A stretch of 64,000 nucleotides of DNA from an uncultured Brevibacillus sp. (GTDB taxonomy: Bacteria; Bacillota; Bacilli; Brevibacillales; Brevibacillaceae): contig NZ_CANMZW010000003.1 of the NCBI RefSeq assembly GCF_947502445.1, forward strand, positions 62,001-126,000, given 5' to 3'. The notes beneath the pieces are model-generated. The model saw only the letters and a program-made list of their open reading frames with translations. It did no database searches and had not been told where the DNA came from. The position numbers were made by a program, and so were the translations under genes. Shown piece after piece: positions 43,727 to 53,582 of the stretch. Every line of letters begins with the position of its first letter. Within the stretch, counting starts at the first letter, position 1.

Positions 43727-44452
43727 TTACAACCGTCTTCGCATGACGTGGAAGTGAAATTTGTCAGCCCTGAAGTAATTATGGGAGTATAGCACCGGCC
43801 GTTCACTTTCGTCATAATGAATCTGCTTCAGCAAGAGCAACGGTGTAGATTTATCACAGTGTAGCAGATTGGAAACCTTTTCATTGTAGCCCATGGGTTC
43901 AATCTCTGCGATAGCATAAGCGATTCTTACACCAGTCACACTTTCCAGCCACTTGAAGATAGACTCTCCACCTGCGGCATAGCCTTTCGGTACCAGATGA
44001 GCAGGGATTCGGTCAACACAATAAACCACTGGCTCTCCATCTGCCGTCCGAATACGTTCTACCATCAGGACGCCTTCGCCCGGATTTAAAGAAAGTCGTT
44101 TCCTCTCTTCTTCTGCAGACTCGCCAAAGGATGTCTTCAGGATCATCGTTCCCGCGGTATATCCTTGACGCTCAATTGCATCCGTCACACTAAAGAGTTC
44201 CCCAATTCCCCCGGAAAAAACAGGCTTGGAATTGATGAAGGTACCTACTCCGTGTCTTCGAATGACAATTTTCTCCTCTTCTAGAAGACGAAGTGCCTCA
44301 CGAAGTGTTGCCCTGCTTACACCTAACTGCTTGGACAGCTCGGCTTCGGAAGGGAGGCGTTCTCCTGAACGTAGCTGCCCCGATTCGATATCACTTTTGA
44401 TCTTATCCATGACCAAAAGGCAAAGTGATCGAACATTCCCTTTGATGCTCAT
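43727..44452 (-). CDS. GntR-family (HutC/UTRA) transcriptional regulator, YmfC-like
   Basis: A 241-residue repressor. The N-terminal winged helix is clear (LRSGERLPSEAELSKQLGVSRATLREALRLLEEEKIVIRRHGVGTF). The C-terminal UTRA ligand domain follows (MVERIRTADGEPVVYCVDRIP; LLLLKQIHYDESERPVLYSHNYF). It lies between spoIIIE and the nup operon, where B. subtilis has ymfC. It probably controls the adjacent nup operon, but its ligand is unknown. ATG 44452 is favoured because AGGAG is 9 nt upstream. A candidate operator is at 44489-44506. Confidence 0.85.
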   Translation of the reverse strand: MSIKGNVRSLCLLVMDKIKSDIESGQLRSGERLPSEAELSKQLGVSRATLREALRLLEEEKIVIRRHGVGTFINSKPVFSGGIGELFSVTDAIERQGYTAGTMILKTSFGESAEEERKRLSLNPGEGVLMVERIRTADGEPVVYCVDRIPAHLVPKGYAAGGESIFKWLESVTGVRIAYAIAEIEPMGYNEKVSNLLHCDKSTPLLLLKQIHYDESERPVLYSHNYFRADKFHFHVMRRRL

Positions 44453-44488
44453 TGTCATTCACTCCTGCTGTCCTTTAGCCATCCCAAC

Positions 44489-44506
44489 AGGTAGGACGTC
44501 AGACCT
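44489..44506. promoter_or_regulatory. Candidate operator of the GntR-type regulator
   Basis: AGGTAGGACGTCAGACCT is an 18-bp near-palindrome (AGGT...GACGTC...ACCT) 37 bp upstream of the regulator start. GntR-family dimers often bind such sites to autoregulate. I found no second copy upstream of nupN. Confidence 0.35.
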
Positions 44507-44563
44507 CTGATTCGTATGAGACGTGATAACAACAATTTCCTTCAATCTTTAAGAATTTTAACC

Positions 44564-44644
44564 TAGGGGCGAGTATCATGCAAGCCAAATATTTATGAAT
44601 AAAAGTGCACATTCATAAAAAGATGCATGACTACTCGCCTACTA
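44564..44644. repeat. 81-bp nested inverted repeat between spoIIIE and the GntR gene
   Basis: Outer arms TAGGGGCGAGTATCATGCA (44564-44582) and TGCATGACTACTCGCCTACTA (44624-44644) pair almost throughout. Inner arms TTTATGAAT (44592-44600) and ATTCATAAA (44611-44619) are perfect. There is no T-run on the 3' side for the spoIIIE direction. It may be a terminator-like structure, a MITE-like remnant or an RNA element. Confidence 0.6.
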
Positions 44645-44675
44645 GAAAAAAATTTTTACTAAACGCCTTCTTTCA

Positions 44676-47051
44676 CTACGAGATATTGCTTTCGATAGAC
44701 GGTCGGGGCAAGCGAACCTCCCGTGGCTTGCTGCCCTCATAAGGGCCCACAACCCCTCTTGCTTCCATCATGTCAATCAATCTTGCCGCACGAGTATACC
44801 CTACACGCAAGCGCCGCTGCAAAAGTGATGCCGATGCCGTCTGCGCTTCGGAAACGATCTGCACAGCCTGATCATACAGCTCATCGTCAACTGCTTGAGG
44901 CTGTTCTTCCTGCACTTCGCCTGGAATCATTTCTTCATTGTAGCGGGCTTCCTGCTGTTCTTTTACAAAACGAACTACTTCTTCAACTTCCTTGTCAGAT
45001 ACAAACGCTCCTTGGACACGAACTGGTTTGGAAGCACCCATTGGCAGCGAGAGCATGTCCCCTCGACCTAATAATTTTTCCGCTCCGCCCATATCCAAAA
45101 TGGTCCGGGAATCGGCCATTGAGGATACGCCAAATGCGATACGGGATGGAATGTTGGCTTTGATGACACCTGTGATGACATCGACAGACGGGCGTTGTGT
45201 CGCAATAATCAAATGGATACCAGATGCACGAGCCATTTGGGCGAGACGGCAAATCGCGTCTTCAACCTCGCCAGGTGCTACCATCATCAAGTCGGCAAGC
45301 TCATCGACAATGACTACAATGTAAGGCAAAGGCGTACCTTCGACCTGGGAGTTGTACATTTCAATATTGCGGCTACCGGTTTTGGCAAACAAATTATACC
45401 TGCGCTCCATCTCTGCCACAACTTTTTTCAGTGCGACAGAGGCACGCCGAGGATCAGTCACGACCGGAGCCAATAAATGTGGGATCCCGTTATACACATT
45501 CAACTCAACCATTTTCGGGTCAACCATCATCAGCTTGACTTCTTCGGGCTTGGCTTTGAACAGGATACTCATGATGAGTCCATTAATACAAACAGACTTT
45601 CCGCTGCCCGTTGCTCCTGCTACTAAGAGGTGAGGCATCTTCGTCAAATCAGCCACAATTGGCTCGCCAGAAATATCCCGCCCAAGTGCAACTGTCAGCT
45701 TTCCTGGTGCATCCTGATACTCAGGAGCCTCCAAAACTTCACGCAAAGAAACAACGGCAACCTCTGAATTCGGTACCTCAATCCCGATCGCTGATTTTCC
45801 TGGAATCGGTGCTTCGATACGAATGTCTTTGGCTGCCAGCGCGAGTGCCAGGTCATCGGTCAAGCTTACAATCCGACTTACCTTGACACCTGTAGCAGGC
45901 TGCACCTCGTATCGAGTAACAGCTGGTCCTCGATGAACCTCGGACACAGTAGCATTCACTCCAAAGCTCTTTAACGTTTGAACAAGCTTCGCTGCGTTGG
46001 ACGTATGGTCCACATCTTTTCCCGTGTTTCCAGCACGCGGGCGCGAAAGCATCTGCAGACCAGGCAGCTCGTATGGTATGGCTGGCTGTCCCGTATCCGT
46101 TTCAACCGTACCTAATATTTCTTCGTCCCCCTCCAAAGCAAAAACGATTTCCTGACTTGCTTTTGGAGCGGCAGGGATTGATGTTGGTTTTTGTTCATTC
46201 TCAATGGACGATTCATCCTCATCTATCGCGATTCTGTCAGCAAAATCGCGGATAACCGGAATGACAGGAGACTGCGAAGAATCATCCTCATCCGAGTATG
46301 CATGCTGTGAGGCATTCTCTTTTAATGCCGTAACCGGCATCGATCGTTTCTCTTCCTCCTGTTTTTGCTTACGGACTTCCTGAGCTTCCTTCATCTCTTG
46401 CTTACGCTTCTCACTTTCCTCTTGCAGCAGCTGGACCGAATCTTTTACCGTATCCTTTGCCTTGCCGTACATTTGCGCTATTTTGTCTCTTAGGAACATT
46501 AGGATGTTCACATAGGACAGATTGAACAAAAACATCAGACCGACCAAGAACAGGAATACGATGATCAGACCAGTACCGATCATCCCTACCAATCCGTTGC
46601 AAACAGCAAATACTAGGGCACCAACCATGCCACCGCCAACACCGGTGGTCGATACTTTCTGACTGTGGTCAAGCCAAAGTCGATCCCACGTCACTCGGAC
46701 AATACTTTGCTCAGCAAATTTCCCGTCAGCAGTAATTTGCTTGAAGAGCATCATATGATCCCACGTAAAAATACCAACAGCAATTAATACGATTCCGAGT
46801 ACGCGATACGTAAGGCGTGGTGCTTTACGGGTAAACATCATATGTACGGCCATTCCAATCAAAAGTACAGGAATGATAAAGTCCCAGGACCCGGCGATAA
46901 AGCGGAATACAAAGGCAAGGACATTTTTGCCCAGCCATCCACTCTCCAACAGGCCTATAAGGGATAAGACAATAATCAAGAGTCCCAGCAGCTCTATTTT
47001 GACAACCGAGGCCAATGCCGCTTGCGACCGCTCTCGTTTTCTCCTACTCAA
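44676..47051 (-). CDS. spoIIIE: DNA translocase FtsK/SpoIIIE
   Basis: A 791-residue protein. It has four N-terminal membrane segments (about 15-180), a charged coiled-coil/linker (200-330), and a RecA-like motor with Walker A GATGSGKS at 479-486 and VDELADLMM as Walker B. A C-terminal gamma winged helix follows ([31 protein letters not shown]). It pumps the chromosome through the septum in sporulation or division. The TTG at 47051 (MSRRKRER) with AGGAGG at 7 nt is favoured; GTG 47057 is the alternative. It is isolated by a terminator at 47098. Confidence 0.95.
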   Translation of the reverse strand: MSRRKRERSQAALASVVKIELLGLLIIVLSLIGLLESGWLGKNVLAFVFRFIAGSWDFIIPVLLIGMAVHMMFTRKAPRLTYRVLGIVLIAVGIFTWDHMMLFKQITADGKFAEQSIVRVTWDRLWLDHSQKVSTTGVGGGMVGALVFAVCNGLVGMIGTGLIIVFLFLVGLMFLFNLSYVNILMFLRDKIAQMYGKAKDTVKDSVQLLQEESEKRKQEMKEAQEVRKQKQEEEKRSMPVTALKENASQHAYSDEDDSSQSPVIPVIRDFADRIAIDEDESSIENEQKPTSIPAAPKASQEIVFALEGDEEILGTVETDTGQPAIPYELPGLQMLSRPRAGNTGKDVDHTSNAAKLVQTLKSFGVNATVSEVHRGPAVTRYEVQPATGVKVSRIVSLTDDLALALAAKDIRIEAPIPGKSAIGIEVPNSEVAVVSLREVLEAPEYQDAPGKLTVALGRDISGEPIVADLTKMPHLLVAGATGSGKSVCINGLIMSILFKAKPEEVKLMMVDPKMVELNVYNGIPHLLAPVVTDPRRASVALKKVVAEMERRYNLFAKTGSRNIEMYNSQVEGTPLPYIVVIVDELADLMMVAPGEVEDAICRLAQMARASGIHLIIATQRPSVDVITGVIKANIPSRIAFGVSSMADSRTILDMGGAEKLLGRGDMLSLPMGASKPVRVQGAFVSDKEVEEVVRFVKEQQEARYNEEMIPGEVQEEQPQAVDDELYDQAVQIVSEAQTASASLLQRRLRVGYTRAARLIDMMEARGVVGPYEGSKPREVRLPRPSIESNIS

Positions 47052-47097
47052 TGGCACGCCTCCTCCTTGTGTTAACAAACTTATGTACCAAAAATGG

Positions 47098-47128
47098 TAA
47101 AAAGGCAGCCGTCTGCTGTTCGGCTGCT
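47098..47128 (-). terminator. Terminator of tepA-ylzJ
   Basis: On the minus strand GCAGCCG and CGGCTGC pair around AACAGCAGA, followed by CCTTTTTA. Confidence 0.85.
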
Positions 47129-47179
47129 GTTCGTACCTATCTAGTATAACACAGGAAATTCATAGAAATACAGGACTTC

Positions 47180-47410
47180 TTAGACTAGCCATTCCGGCTG
47201 AAAACGGACCATTTGTCCTGGTGCATAATGCGGCTTTAAATAGTCTTGGGGGTCAGGACTGATGAGCCTGACAATCCGACCTTCAAATGGTCCCGTCTGC
47301 TCTACCAGCATGGTTGCATGGCCGTTCACGATCTCTTTTAGCTCCTGCTTCTCTACTTGCTCCATATTGGCAAAAACCGTTTCCATAGGGATGATCGAGT
47401 GCAATATCAT
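47180..47410 (-). CDS. ylzJ: YlzJ-like protein
   Basis: A 76-residue protein ([33 protein letters not shown]) of the YlzJ family, function unknown. Its ATG overlaps the tepA stop by four bases. The position between tepA and spoIIIE is the same as in B. subtilis. A terminator follows. Confidence 0.88.
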   Translation of the reverse strand: MILHSIIPMETVFANMEQVEKQELKEIVNGHATMLVEQTGPFEGRIVRLISPDPQDYLKPHYAPGQMVRFQPEWLV

Positions 47411-48240
47411 TGCAATACGTCCTCCCCGCCATTTCTTGCTTTCTCTATCAACTCATTCAGTTTTTTCAACGCTTTGCCCAATCCGCCAACCTCGTCTATC
47501 AGGCCATATTTTACTGCATCTACCCCAATGACATTCGTTCCGATATCCCTCGTCAATTCCCCTGTGCGTGTCATCAGCTCGCGGAATTTCTGCTCGGTTA
47601 TATCAGAATGTCGCGCAATGAAGCTGACTACCCGATCCTGCATCTTGTCCAGATACTCAAATGTTTGAGGAACACCGATGACAAGTCCTGTCAGTCGGAT
47701 CGGATGGATCGTCATCGTTGCCGTTTCTGCAATAAACGAGTAGTTGCCTGCTACTGCTATGGGAACTCCGATGCTATGACCGCCGCCGAGCACCAAAGTC
47801 ACTACTGGTTTGGACAGAGAAGATACCATTTCAGCAATCGCAAGACCTGCTTCTACATCTCCCCCCACTGTATTCAAGATCACAAGAACCCCTTCAATTT
47901 TGCTATTCTGTTCAGCTGCGACCAGTTGAGGAATGAGATGCTCATATTTGGTTGTTTTGTTTTGTGGCGGTAGTTGAATATGGCCTTCTACTTGTCCAAT
48001 AATGCTCATGCAATAAATATTACTTTCCAGCTGTGGTACGTTCGTTTGACCCAATTGGGTAATCGAGTCTAGCAGCTTCTTCTTTGGATCCTCCGAAGCA
48101 GGTGCTTCCGCAGGCGGTTCAGCTGCCGGCTCCTGCTCTTCTGCTGCAGAAAGTAGCGGTGTAGAGCTTTTCCTATTATTCAATTGCGCACTCGCAAAAG
48201 GCGGCCGATTTAAGAAATCGGTAAATGGTTGCTTCGACAT
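47407..48240 (-). CDS. tepA: ClpP-like protease TepA
   Basis: A 277-residue SDH/ClpP-fold protein. The catalytic region includes [18 protein letters not shown] and [15 protein letters not shown], where the Ser is expected. An N-terminal linker rich in Ala, Pro and Glu (about 35-60) precedes it. TepA was described as translocation-enhancing and is implicated in signal-peptide degradation. ATG 48240 follows GGGAGG; the frame to 48444 is an upstream extension through non-coding DNA. Confidence 0.9.
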   Translation of the reverse strand: MSKQPFTDFLNRPPFASAQLNNRKSSTPLLSAAEEQEPAAEPPAEAPASEDPKKKLLDSITQLGQTNVPQLESNIYCMSIIGQVEGHIQLPPQNKTTKYEHLIPQLVAAEQNSKIEGVLVILNTVGGDVEAGLAIAEMVSSLSKPVVTLVLGGGHSIGVPIAVAGNYSFIAETATMTIHPIRLTGLVIGVPQTFEYLDKMQDRVVSFIARHSDITEQKFRELMTRTGELTRDIGTNVIGVDAVKYGLIDEVGGLGKALKKLNELIEKARNGGEDVLQ

Positions 48241-48444
48241 GGATGATCCTCCCTCGCTTTCCTCTGTAGTATGGTTAAGGAAAAGGGAAAAAATGCACCG
48301 ATCTACCACACGAGTTACGTAGATGAAAGAGTAGCTTGCGCAAATCTCAGCAGCCTGAGCCCTGCTACCATTCATGGATGTATTTATATTAAGCTTACGC
48401 CTCTTTTCTTTTCGACAATAGGGAATAAATTCCTTTTGTGTCAC

Positions 48445-48490
48445 AAAAAAGGAGTCGCAAACCTTTATGCAAGGTTTAACGACTCCTTTT
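48445..48490 (-). terminator. Terminator of rnjB
   Basis: On the minus strand AAAGGAGTCG and CGACTCCTTTTTT pair, with an inner AAACCT/AGGTTT helix, closing a long stem with a T-run. The gap 48241-48444 beyond it shows no other clear element. Confidence 0.93.
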
Positions 48491-48504
48491 CAATTCACTT
48501 ACGA

Positions 48505-50181
48505 TTATACTTCCATGATGATCGGCAGGATCATAGGACGACGACGCGTCTGTTCGTACAAATAACGACCCAGCGCCTCTTTTACGTTATTTTTCAGAGA
48601 GGACCATTCATTCACATTTTCTTCCATGCATTTGACAAGTGTTTGGGTCACTATGCGATTCGCCTCGTCCAAGAGTTCCTCCGATTCACGCACATAAACG
48701 AAACCGCGGGAAATGATGTCTGGACCAGACAAAATCGTGCCATTTTGTTTGCTGAGTGTAACAACAACTACCAGAATTCCATCTTGAGATAGTAATTTTC
48801 GATCTCGAAGTACAATATTTCCTACATCACCAACACCCAGGCCATCGATCAGGACATTGCCTGCATGAACTTTGGGACCATAACGGGCTTTGCCCCCTGC
48901 GATTTCCACCGTATCGCCGTTGTCCAGCAAGAAGATGTTCTCTTCAGGAATACCCACTTGTTCACCAAGCAGCGAATGTGTTTTCAGCATACGATATTCG
49001 CCATGGATGGGGATAAAGTATTTAGGCTTCATGAGATTCAGCATGAGACGTAGTTCTTCCTGGCTACCATGACCGGAGACGTGGACGGTTCCGTTTGGTC
49101 CATGGCCGCCATAAATGACGTCAGCGCCAATTCGTGATAATTGGTCAATCGTGCGGGCTACGTATTTTTCATTCCCTGGAATAGGGGTAGCCGCAATAAT
49201 AACAGTGTCGCCTGGAAGGATGTCAATTTTCCGATGGGCGGATCGGGCCATGCGAGTGAGCGCAGACATTGGCTCTCCTTGGCTTCCAGTAGACAGAATC
49301 ACTACCTGCTCTGCAGGCAGCTTATTGATTTCATCGATTTCCACAATCAGCCCTTCTGGGACTAAGAGATAGCCAAGATCGCGGCTGATGTTGATGACGT
49401 TTTGCATACTTCTTCCGACCACAGTCAGTTTTCGGTTAAACTGAGCTGCTGCGTCTACTACCTGTTGAATCCGATGAACGTTGGATGCGAAGGTAGAAAC
49501 GACAATGCGTCCAGTCGCCTTCGAGAAGACATCCTTGATGGCAATGCCAACAGAACGCTCAGATCCCGTAAATCCGGGACGCTCAGCATTGGTACTGTCC
49601 GAAAGTAGGCATAATACACCTCGGTCGCCAATCATCGCCATTTTAGCCAAATCAGCTACTTGATTGTTTACCGGCGTCTGATCAAACTTGAAGTCACCCG
49701 TATGAACAACGTAGCCTTCCGCTGTTTCAACACAAACCCCTACACAATCAGGGATGCTATGATTCACGCGGAAAAACGTCGCTTTCATTTTGCCGAGAAC
49801 GATCTCCGAATCACTGTTGATCAACACGCGCTTGGTATCGTTTAGAATACCCGCTTCCTTTAATTTTGCATCAATCAAACCAAGGGTGAGTTTTGTTGCA
49901 TAAACAGGAACGTTCAAGTGCTTCAGCACATAACTGAGTCCACCGATGTGGTCTTCGTGTCCATGCGTAATAATAATACCCCGAACCTTGTCCCGATGCT
50001 CCTCCAGATAGGTAATATCTGGAATCACCATGTCAATTCCCAGCATTTCCTCCTCCGGGAATTTCAATCCGGCATCAATAACGACGATGTCATCGTCGCA
50101 TTGCACCACGTACATATTCTTCCCAATTTCGCCAACTCCGCCCAGGGCAAAAATGAGAACAGAGTGATTCGATTTTGCCAA
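48505..50181 (-). CDS. rnjB: Ribonuclease J
   Basis: A 558-residue MBL/beta-CASP RNase. The metal motif HGHEDH is at 73-78, with VHTGDFKFD, the beta-CASP STFASNVHR and HVSGHGSQEEL. RNase J enzymes act as 5' exonucleases and endonucleases in mRNA and rRNA processing. The place next to dapA/tepA matches B. subtilis rnjB (ymfA), and I name it on that basis. TTG 50181 (MAKSNHSV), with TAGGAGG 9 nt upstream, fits better than the frame to 50217. Confidence 0.9.
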   Translation of the reverse strand: MAKSNHSVLIFALGGVGEIGKNMYVVQCDDDIVVIDAGLKFPEEEMLGIDMVIPDITYLEEHRDKVRGIIITHGHEDHIGGLSYVLKHLNVPVYATKLTLGLIDAKLKEAGILNDTKRVLINSDSEIVLGKMKATFFRVNHSIPDCVGVCVETAEGYVVHTGDFKFDQTPVNNQVADLAKMAMIGDRGVLCLLSDSTNAERPGFTGSERSVGIAIKDVFSKATGRIVVSTFASNVHRIQQVVDAAAQFNRKLTVVGRSMQNVINISRDLGYLLVPEGLIVEIDEINKLPAEQVVILSTGSQGEPMSALTRMARSAHRKIDILPGDTVIIAATPIPGNEKYVARTIDQLSRIGADVIYGGHGPNGTVHVSGHGSQEELRLMLNLMKPKYFIPIHGEYRMLKTHSLLGEQVGIPEENIFLLDNGDTVEIAGGKARYGPKVHAGNVLIDGLGVGDVGNIVLRDRKLLSQDGILVVVVTLSKQNGTILSGPDIISRGFVYVRESEELLDEANRIVTQTLVKCMEENVNEWSSLKNNVKEALGRYLYEQTRRRPMILPIIMEV

Positions 50182-50248
50182 AACGTGTAACCTCCTATAT
50201 TTAGTTGTCATGTCCACTCAAAAAAACCGCCCCAAATCACTTACTATC

Positions 50249-50278
50249 ATTATACCCGAAGTGAAAACCTTAACACAA
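50249..50278 (-). promoter_or_regulatory. Likely sigma-A promoter of rnjB
   Basis: On the minus strand a perfect TATAAT (50249-50254) lies 18 nt from a weak TTGTGT (50273-50278), downstream of the dapA terminator. Confidence 0.5.
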
Positions 50279-50280
50279 GG

Positions 50281-50314
50281 AAAAAGAGCCATCCCCGCAG
50301 GAATGGCTCTTTTT
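50281..50314 (-). terminator. Terminator of the asd-dapG-dapA operon
   Basis: AAAAAGAGCCAT and ATGGCTCTTTTT form a 12-bp stem around CCCCGCAGGA, with a T-run on the minus strand. Confidence 0.9.
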
Positions 50315-50326
50315 CTTTCTATCCAG

Positions 50327-51193
50327 TTAAACAAGCAAGGAATGAACAAACGCTTTTTCTTCATCGTTAAGTTCAACCAGCGGCAGGCGAACACCGCCTG
50401 TTTCGATGCCCAGCTTTTGCAAAGCAACTTTTGTAGGACCGGGGCTCGGATAAGCGAAAAGTCCTTCAAATACAGGCATCAGCTTGCGGTGCAAGCTCGC
50501 AGCTGCGGCATGGTTTCCAGCTAAGAATGAATGTATCATTTCGGTCATATCACGGCCTACTACATGGCTCGCTACACTGACGATCCCAACTCCACCAATA
50601 GCGAGAGCTGGCAAGGTCAAGCTGTCATCCCCACTGTATAGCTCAAAGCCCTCTGGCGCATGCTCGATGATCTGAGCCATCTGAGACAGGTTACCAGACG
50701 CTTCTTTGACACATACCACGTTTGGCAGCTCAGCGAGTCTCAGTGTCGTTTGCGCAGTGATATTTACCGCAGAGCGTCCTGGAACGTTGTACAGCATAAC
50801 AGGCAAATCAGTTGACGCAGCAATTGCTTTAAAATGCGCGTAAAGACCTTCTTGCGATGGCCGGCTGTAGTATGGTGCAACGACCATAACGGCATCTACG
50901 CCTGTTTCCTGTGCTGCCTTAGTAAATTCAATACTCGAAGCTGTGTCATTGCTGCCTGTTCCAGCGATAATATGGCATTTTCCTTTTGCATAGGAGACCA
51001 CATGCTTGAACAGAGCTAGCTTCTCAGCGCCTGAGAGGGTTGGTGATTCACCTGTTGTTCCAGAGATGACAATCCCTTCGCTGCCCGTCGCCACCAAATG
51101 ATCAATGAGGCGCTCTGTTTTATCATAATCAATCTGTAATTGGTCATCAAATGGCGTTACCATAGCGGTAACCAGTCGGCCAAATCGTGCCAC
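50327..51193 (-). CDS. dapA: 4-hydroxy-tetrahydrodipicolinate synthase
   Basis: A 288-residue TIM-barrel aldolase. The Schiff-base Lys is K163 (VCVKEAS) and the catalytic Tyr is Y135 (LYNVPGR), with the GTTGES loop at 45-50. It condenses pyruvate and aspartate semialdehyde to start the diaminopimelate/lysine branch, which also feeds dipicolinate. It starts with GTG 51193; GAGGAG lies about 12 nt upstream. Last of asd-dapG-dapA. Confidence 0.96.
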   Translation of the reverse strand: MARFGRLVTAMVTPFDDQLQIDYDKTERLIDHLVATGSEGIVISGTTGESPTLSGAEKLALFKHVVSYAKGKCHIIAGTGSNDTASSIEFTKAAQETGVDAVMVVAPYYSRPSQEGLYAHFKAIAASTDLPVMLYNVPGRSAVNITAQTTLRLAELPNVVCVKEASGNLSQMAQIIEHAPEGFELYSGDDSLTLPALAIGGVGIVSVASHVVGRDMTEMIHSFLAGNHAAAASLHRKLMPVFEGLFAYPSPGPTKVALQKLGIETGGVRLPLVELNDEEKAFVHSLLV

Positions 51194-51246
51194 TGCCTCT
51201 ACAACTCCTCTTATCGTGATCAGTAGGCATTATCTTTCGACTATGA

Positions 51247-52473
51247 TCACATATGGTGTACATGCAGCTTAAACTGATGGTGAAGCGCTCGAACCGCCTT
51301 AACCATGTCCATCTCATGCACAAGTACCCAAATGGTCGTATGGGAGTCAGCCGATTGAAGAATTTGGATATCTTCTTGTGTCAATGCCTCTACGATTTGT
51401 GCCATTACACCTGGCACACCCGTCATCCCTGCTCCAATCACCGATACTTTTGCACAATGAGGCAATAACTGAGGCTCATAATCCAGCTCAGTCAAAAGTC
51501 CTGCTGCTTTGGAGGCCATTTCATCATGTACAGTATAAGCGACACCCAGTGGATTCACATTGATAAAATCAACACTGATATTATTCGTCGCCATGGTTTT
51601 AAAAACTTGCAGCTGTGTATCGTAGTACCCTTCCTTATTAGCGACTTTAATTTGGGTAATATTAGGTACATGGGCAATCCCCATAACAACGCGATCATGA
51701 ACCGAATACTCTAGTTTTCCGATTTCGTGCATCGTGGTAACGAGAGTACCGGGGTCGTCCGAAAACGTGGAACGGACGCGAATTGGTACGTTAGCCTGCA
51801 TCGCAATTTCCACGGCCCTGGGGTGAATTACCTTCGCCCCCAGATGAGCCATATTGCAAATCTCCGTGTACGTTACCATGGAAAGAGGCTGCGCTTCCTC
51901 CACAATTCTCGGGTCAGCAGTCATAATGCCCTCTACGTCGGTGAAAATATCAACCATTTCAGCTTGCAGGGCAACCCCCAGAGCGGTTGCAGTTGTATCA
52001 CTGCCCCCGCGGCCCAGAGTCGTAATCTCCCATTCGGCCGTTCTGCCTTGAAAGCCTGGAACGATTACGACATGGCCCGCTTCTAAGTCCTGTAAAATGC
52101 GGCTTGGATCAATCGAAGTGATTTGGGCGTTGGAAAAATCATCACTCGTGATAATGTTTGCCTGGCCACCTGTTAATATCGTCGCTTTGATCCCGCGTGC
52201 ATGCAGCATGCTGCACATGACTGTCGCTGAAATGATTTCACCGGTATGCATGAGCATATCCGTTTCTCGACTTGGCAGTTGATGTCCATTACTGCGTACT
52301 AACTGTAAGAGTGTATCGGTGGCATAAGGATCGCCTTTCCGTCCCATTGCCGATACGACAACGACTAAGGCGTAGCCTTCATCGATCGCTTTTTCCATAT
52401 GGTAGATTGCCCTCATCCGGCAATCTTCCGTCGTCAAGGAAGAACCACCGAACTTCTGGACGAGAATCTTCAC
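51247..52473 (-). CDS. dapG: Aspartate kinase (DapG type)
   Basis: A 408-residue aspartokinase. The N-terminal KFGGSSL and catalytic-domain ITTLGRGGSDTTA are followed by two ACT domains in the C-terminal third. The position in the dap-spoVF cluster fits DapG, the diaminopimelate-controlled aspartokinase I. GTG 52473 follows GGGGAG; the longer frame to 52533 would overlap asd. Confidence 0.93.
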   Translation of the reverse strand: MKILVQKFGGSSLTTEDCRMRAIYHMEKAIDEGYALVVVVSAMGRKGDPYATDTLLQLVRSNGHQLPSRETDMLMHTGEIISATVMCSMLHARGIKATILTGGQANIITSDDFSNAQITSIDPSRILQDLEAGHVVIVPGFQGRTAEWEITTLGRGGSDTTATALGVALQAEMVDIFTDVEGIMTADPRIVEEAQPLSMVTYTEICNMAHLGAKVIHPRAVEIAMQANVPIRVRSTFSDDPGTLVTTMHEIGKLEYSVHDRVVMGIAHVPNITQIKVANKEGYYDTQLQVFKTMATNNISVDFINVNPLGVAYTVHDEMASKAAGLLTELDYEPQLLPHCAKVSVIGAGMTGVPGVMAQIVEALTQEDIQILQSADSHTTIWVLVHEMDMVKAVRALHHQFKLHVHHM

Positions 52474-52484
52474 AAACCTCTCCC

Positions 52485-53525
52485 CTATGCTCTTGCTTTG
52501 ATGAGTTCTTCTGCGATTTGCACCGTATTCCATGCCGCACCTTTGAGAAGGTTGTCAGAAACGATCCACATGTGCAGCCCGCGAGGATGATGGAGATCGC
52601 GTCGCACCCGGCCTACAAATATGTCGAGCTTGCCGGTTGCATCAGTAGCAAGCGGATAGCGTTGCTCTTCTGGCACGTCTACCAATACGACACCCGGAGC
52701 ATTTTCCAGCAGAGCTTTTACTTCTGCCAAATCATAGTCCTGTTTCAACTCAACATACACGGATTCGCTGTGTCCATAGACGACCGGAATGCGCACGCAT
52801 GTAGCAGAAACCAACACGTTATCATCATTGAAGATTTTTTTCGTTTCGTTAATCATTTTCATTTCTTCATAAGTAAATCCGTTTTCAGTAAATACATCAA
52901 TTTGTGGAATCGCGTTAAAGGCAATTTGATGATGAACAGGCTGTGATCCGACAGGGAGAATTTTACATTCTGCTTCTTTGCCATCCAGGATGTCACGGCT
53001 CTGGGTCAACAGCTCATTAATCGCGGATTGACCTGCGCCTGATACTGCCTGATAGGTGGAAACGATAATTCGGTCTATACCAAAACGATCATACAAGGGT
53101 TTCAGAGCGGCTACCATCTGAATTGTCGAGCAATTCGGATTCGCAATGATTCCTTTATTTGCAAGCGCAGCATCCATGTTTACTTCCGGAACCACCAATG
53201 GAACCTCAGGGTCCATACGGAATGCACTGGTGTTGTCGATGACGACTGCACCGTGACGTACAGCGTGGTGAGCAAGTTCCTTACTGATGGACCCACCAGC
53301 ACTAAACAGGGCATAATCAACTCCGGCAAAGCTCTCAGGCGTTGCTTCCTCCAGTACAATTTCTTGTCCTTTGAACGTCACTGTCTTACCAGCAGAACGT
53401 CCAGATGCAAGCAGCTTGAGTTGTTTGATCGGAAAATTGCGCTCTTCAAGAATTCGAATCATTTGCTGTCCGACAGCGCCGGTAGCGCCTACTACAGCGA
53501 CATTATAAGTCAGTTGGTTAGCCAT
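52485..53525 (-). CDS. asd: Aspartate-semialdehyde dehydrogenase
   Basis: A 346-residue enzyme with NADP-binding GATGAVGQ at 13-20 and the catalytic C132 in NPNCSTIQ. It reduces aspartyl phosphate to aspartate semialdehyde for lysine/dipicolinate, threonine and methionine. ATG 53525 lies behind GGAGGAGAG. It sits 11 nt upstream of dapG. Confidence 0.97.
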   Translation of the reverse strand: MANQLTYNVAVVGATGAVGQQMIRILEERNFPIKQLKLLASGRSAGKTVTFKGQEIVLEEATPESFAGVDYALFSAGGSISKELAHHAVRHGAVVIDNTSAFRMDPEVPLVVPEVNMDAALANKGIIANPNCSTIQMVAALKPLYDRFGIDRIIVSTYQAVSGAGQSAINELLTQSRDILDGKEAECKILPVGSQPVHHQIAFNAIPQIDVFTENGFTYEEMKMINETKKIFNDDNVLVSATCVRIPVVYGHSESVYVELKQDYDLAEVKALLENAPGVVLVDVPEEQRYPLATDATGKLDIFVGRVRRDLHHPRGLHMWIVSDNLLKGAAWNTVQIAEELIKARA

Positions 53526-53582
53526 CTCTTACTCTCCTCCTAATCGCGAAAAGCAGGTTAATTGTTTTTTTCTGTAGTGTTT

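Noticed and set aside
42525..44675. Purine riboswitch expected ahead of a nucleoside transporter
   Set aside because: The 58-nt gap before nupN is too short, and the 220-nt gap before the regulator lacks the conserved core.
47401..48444. Extended tepA frame to 48444
   Set aside because: The GGGAGG site at 48240 gives the family start; upstream residues show no similarity and lie in the rnjB terminator gap.
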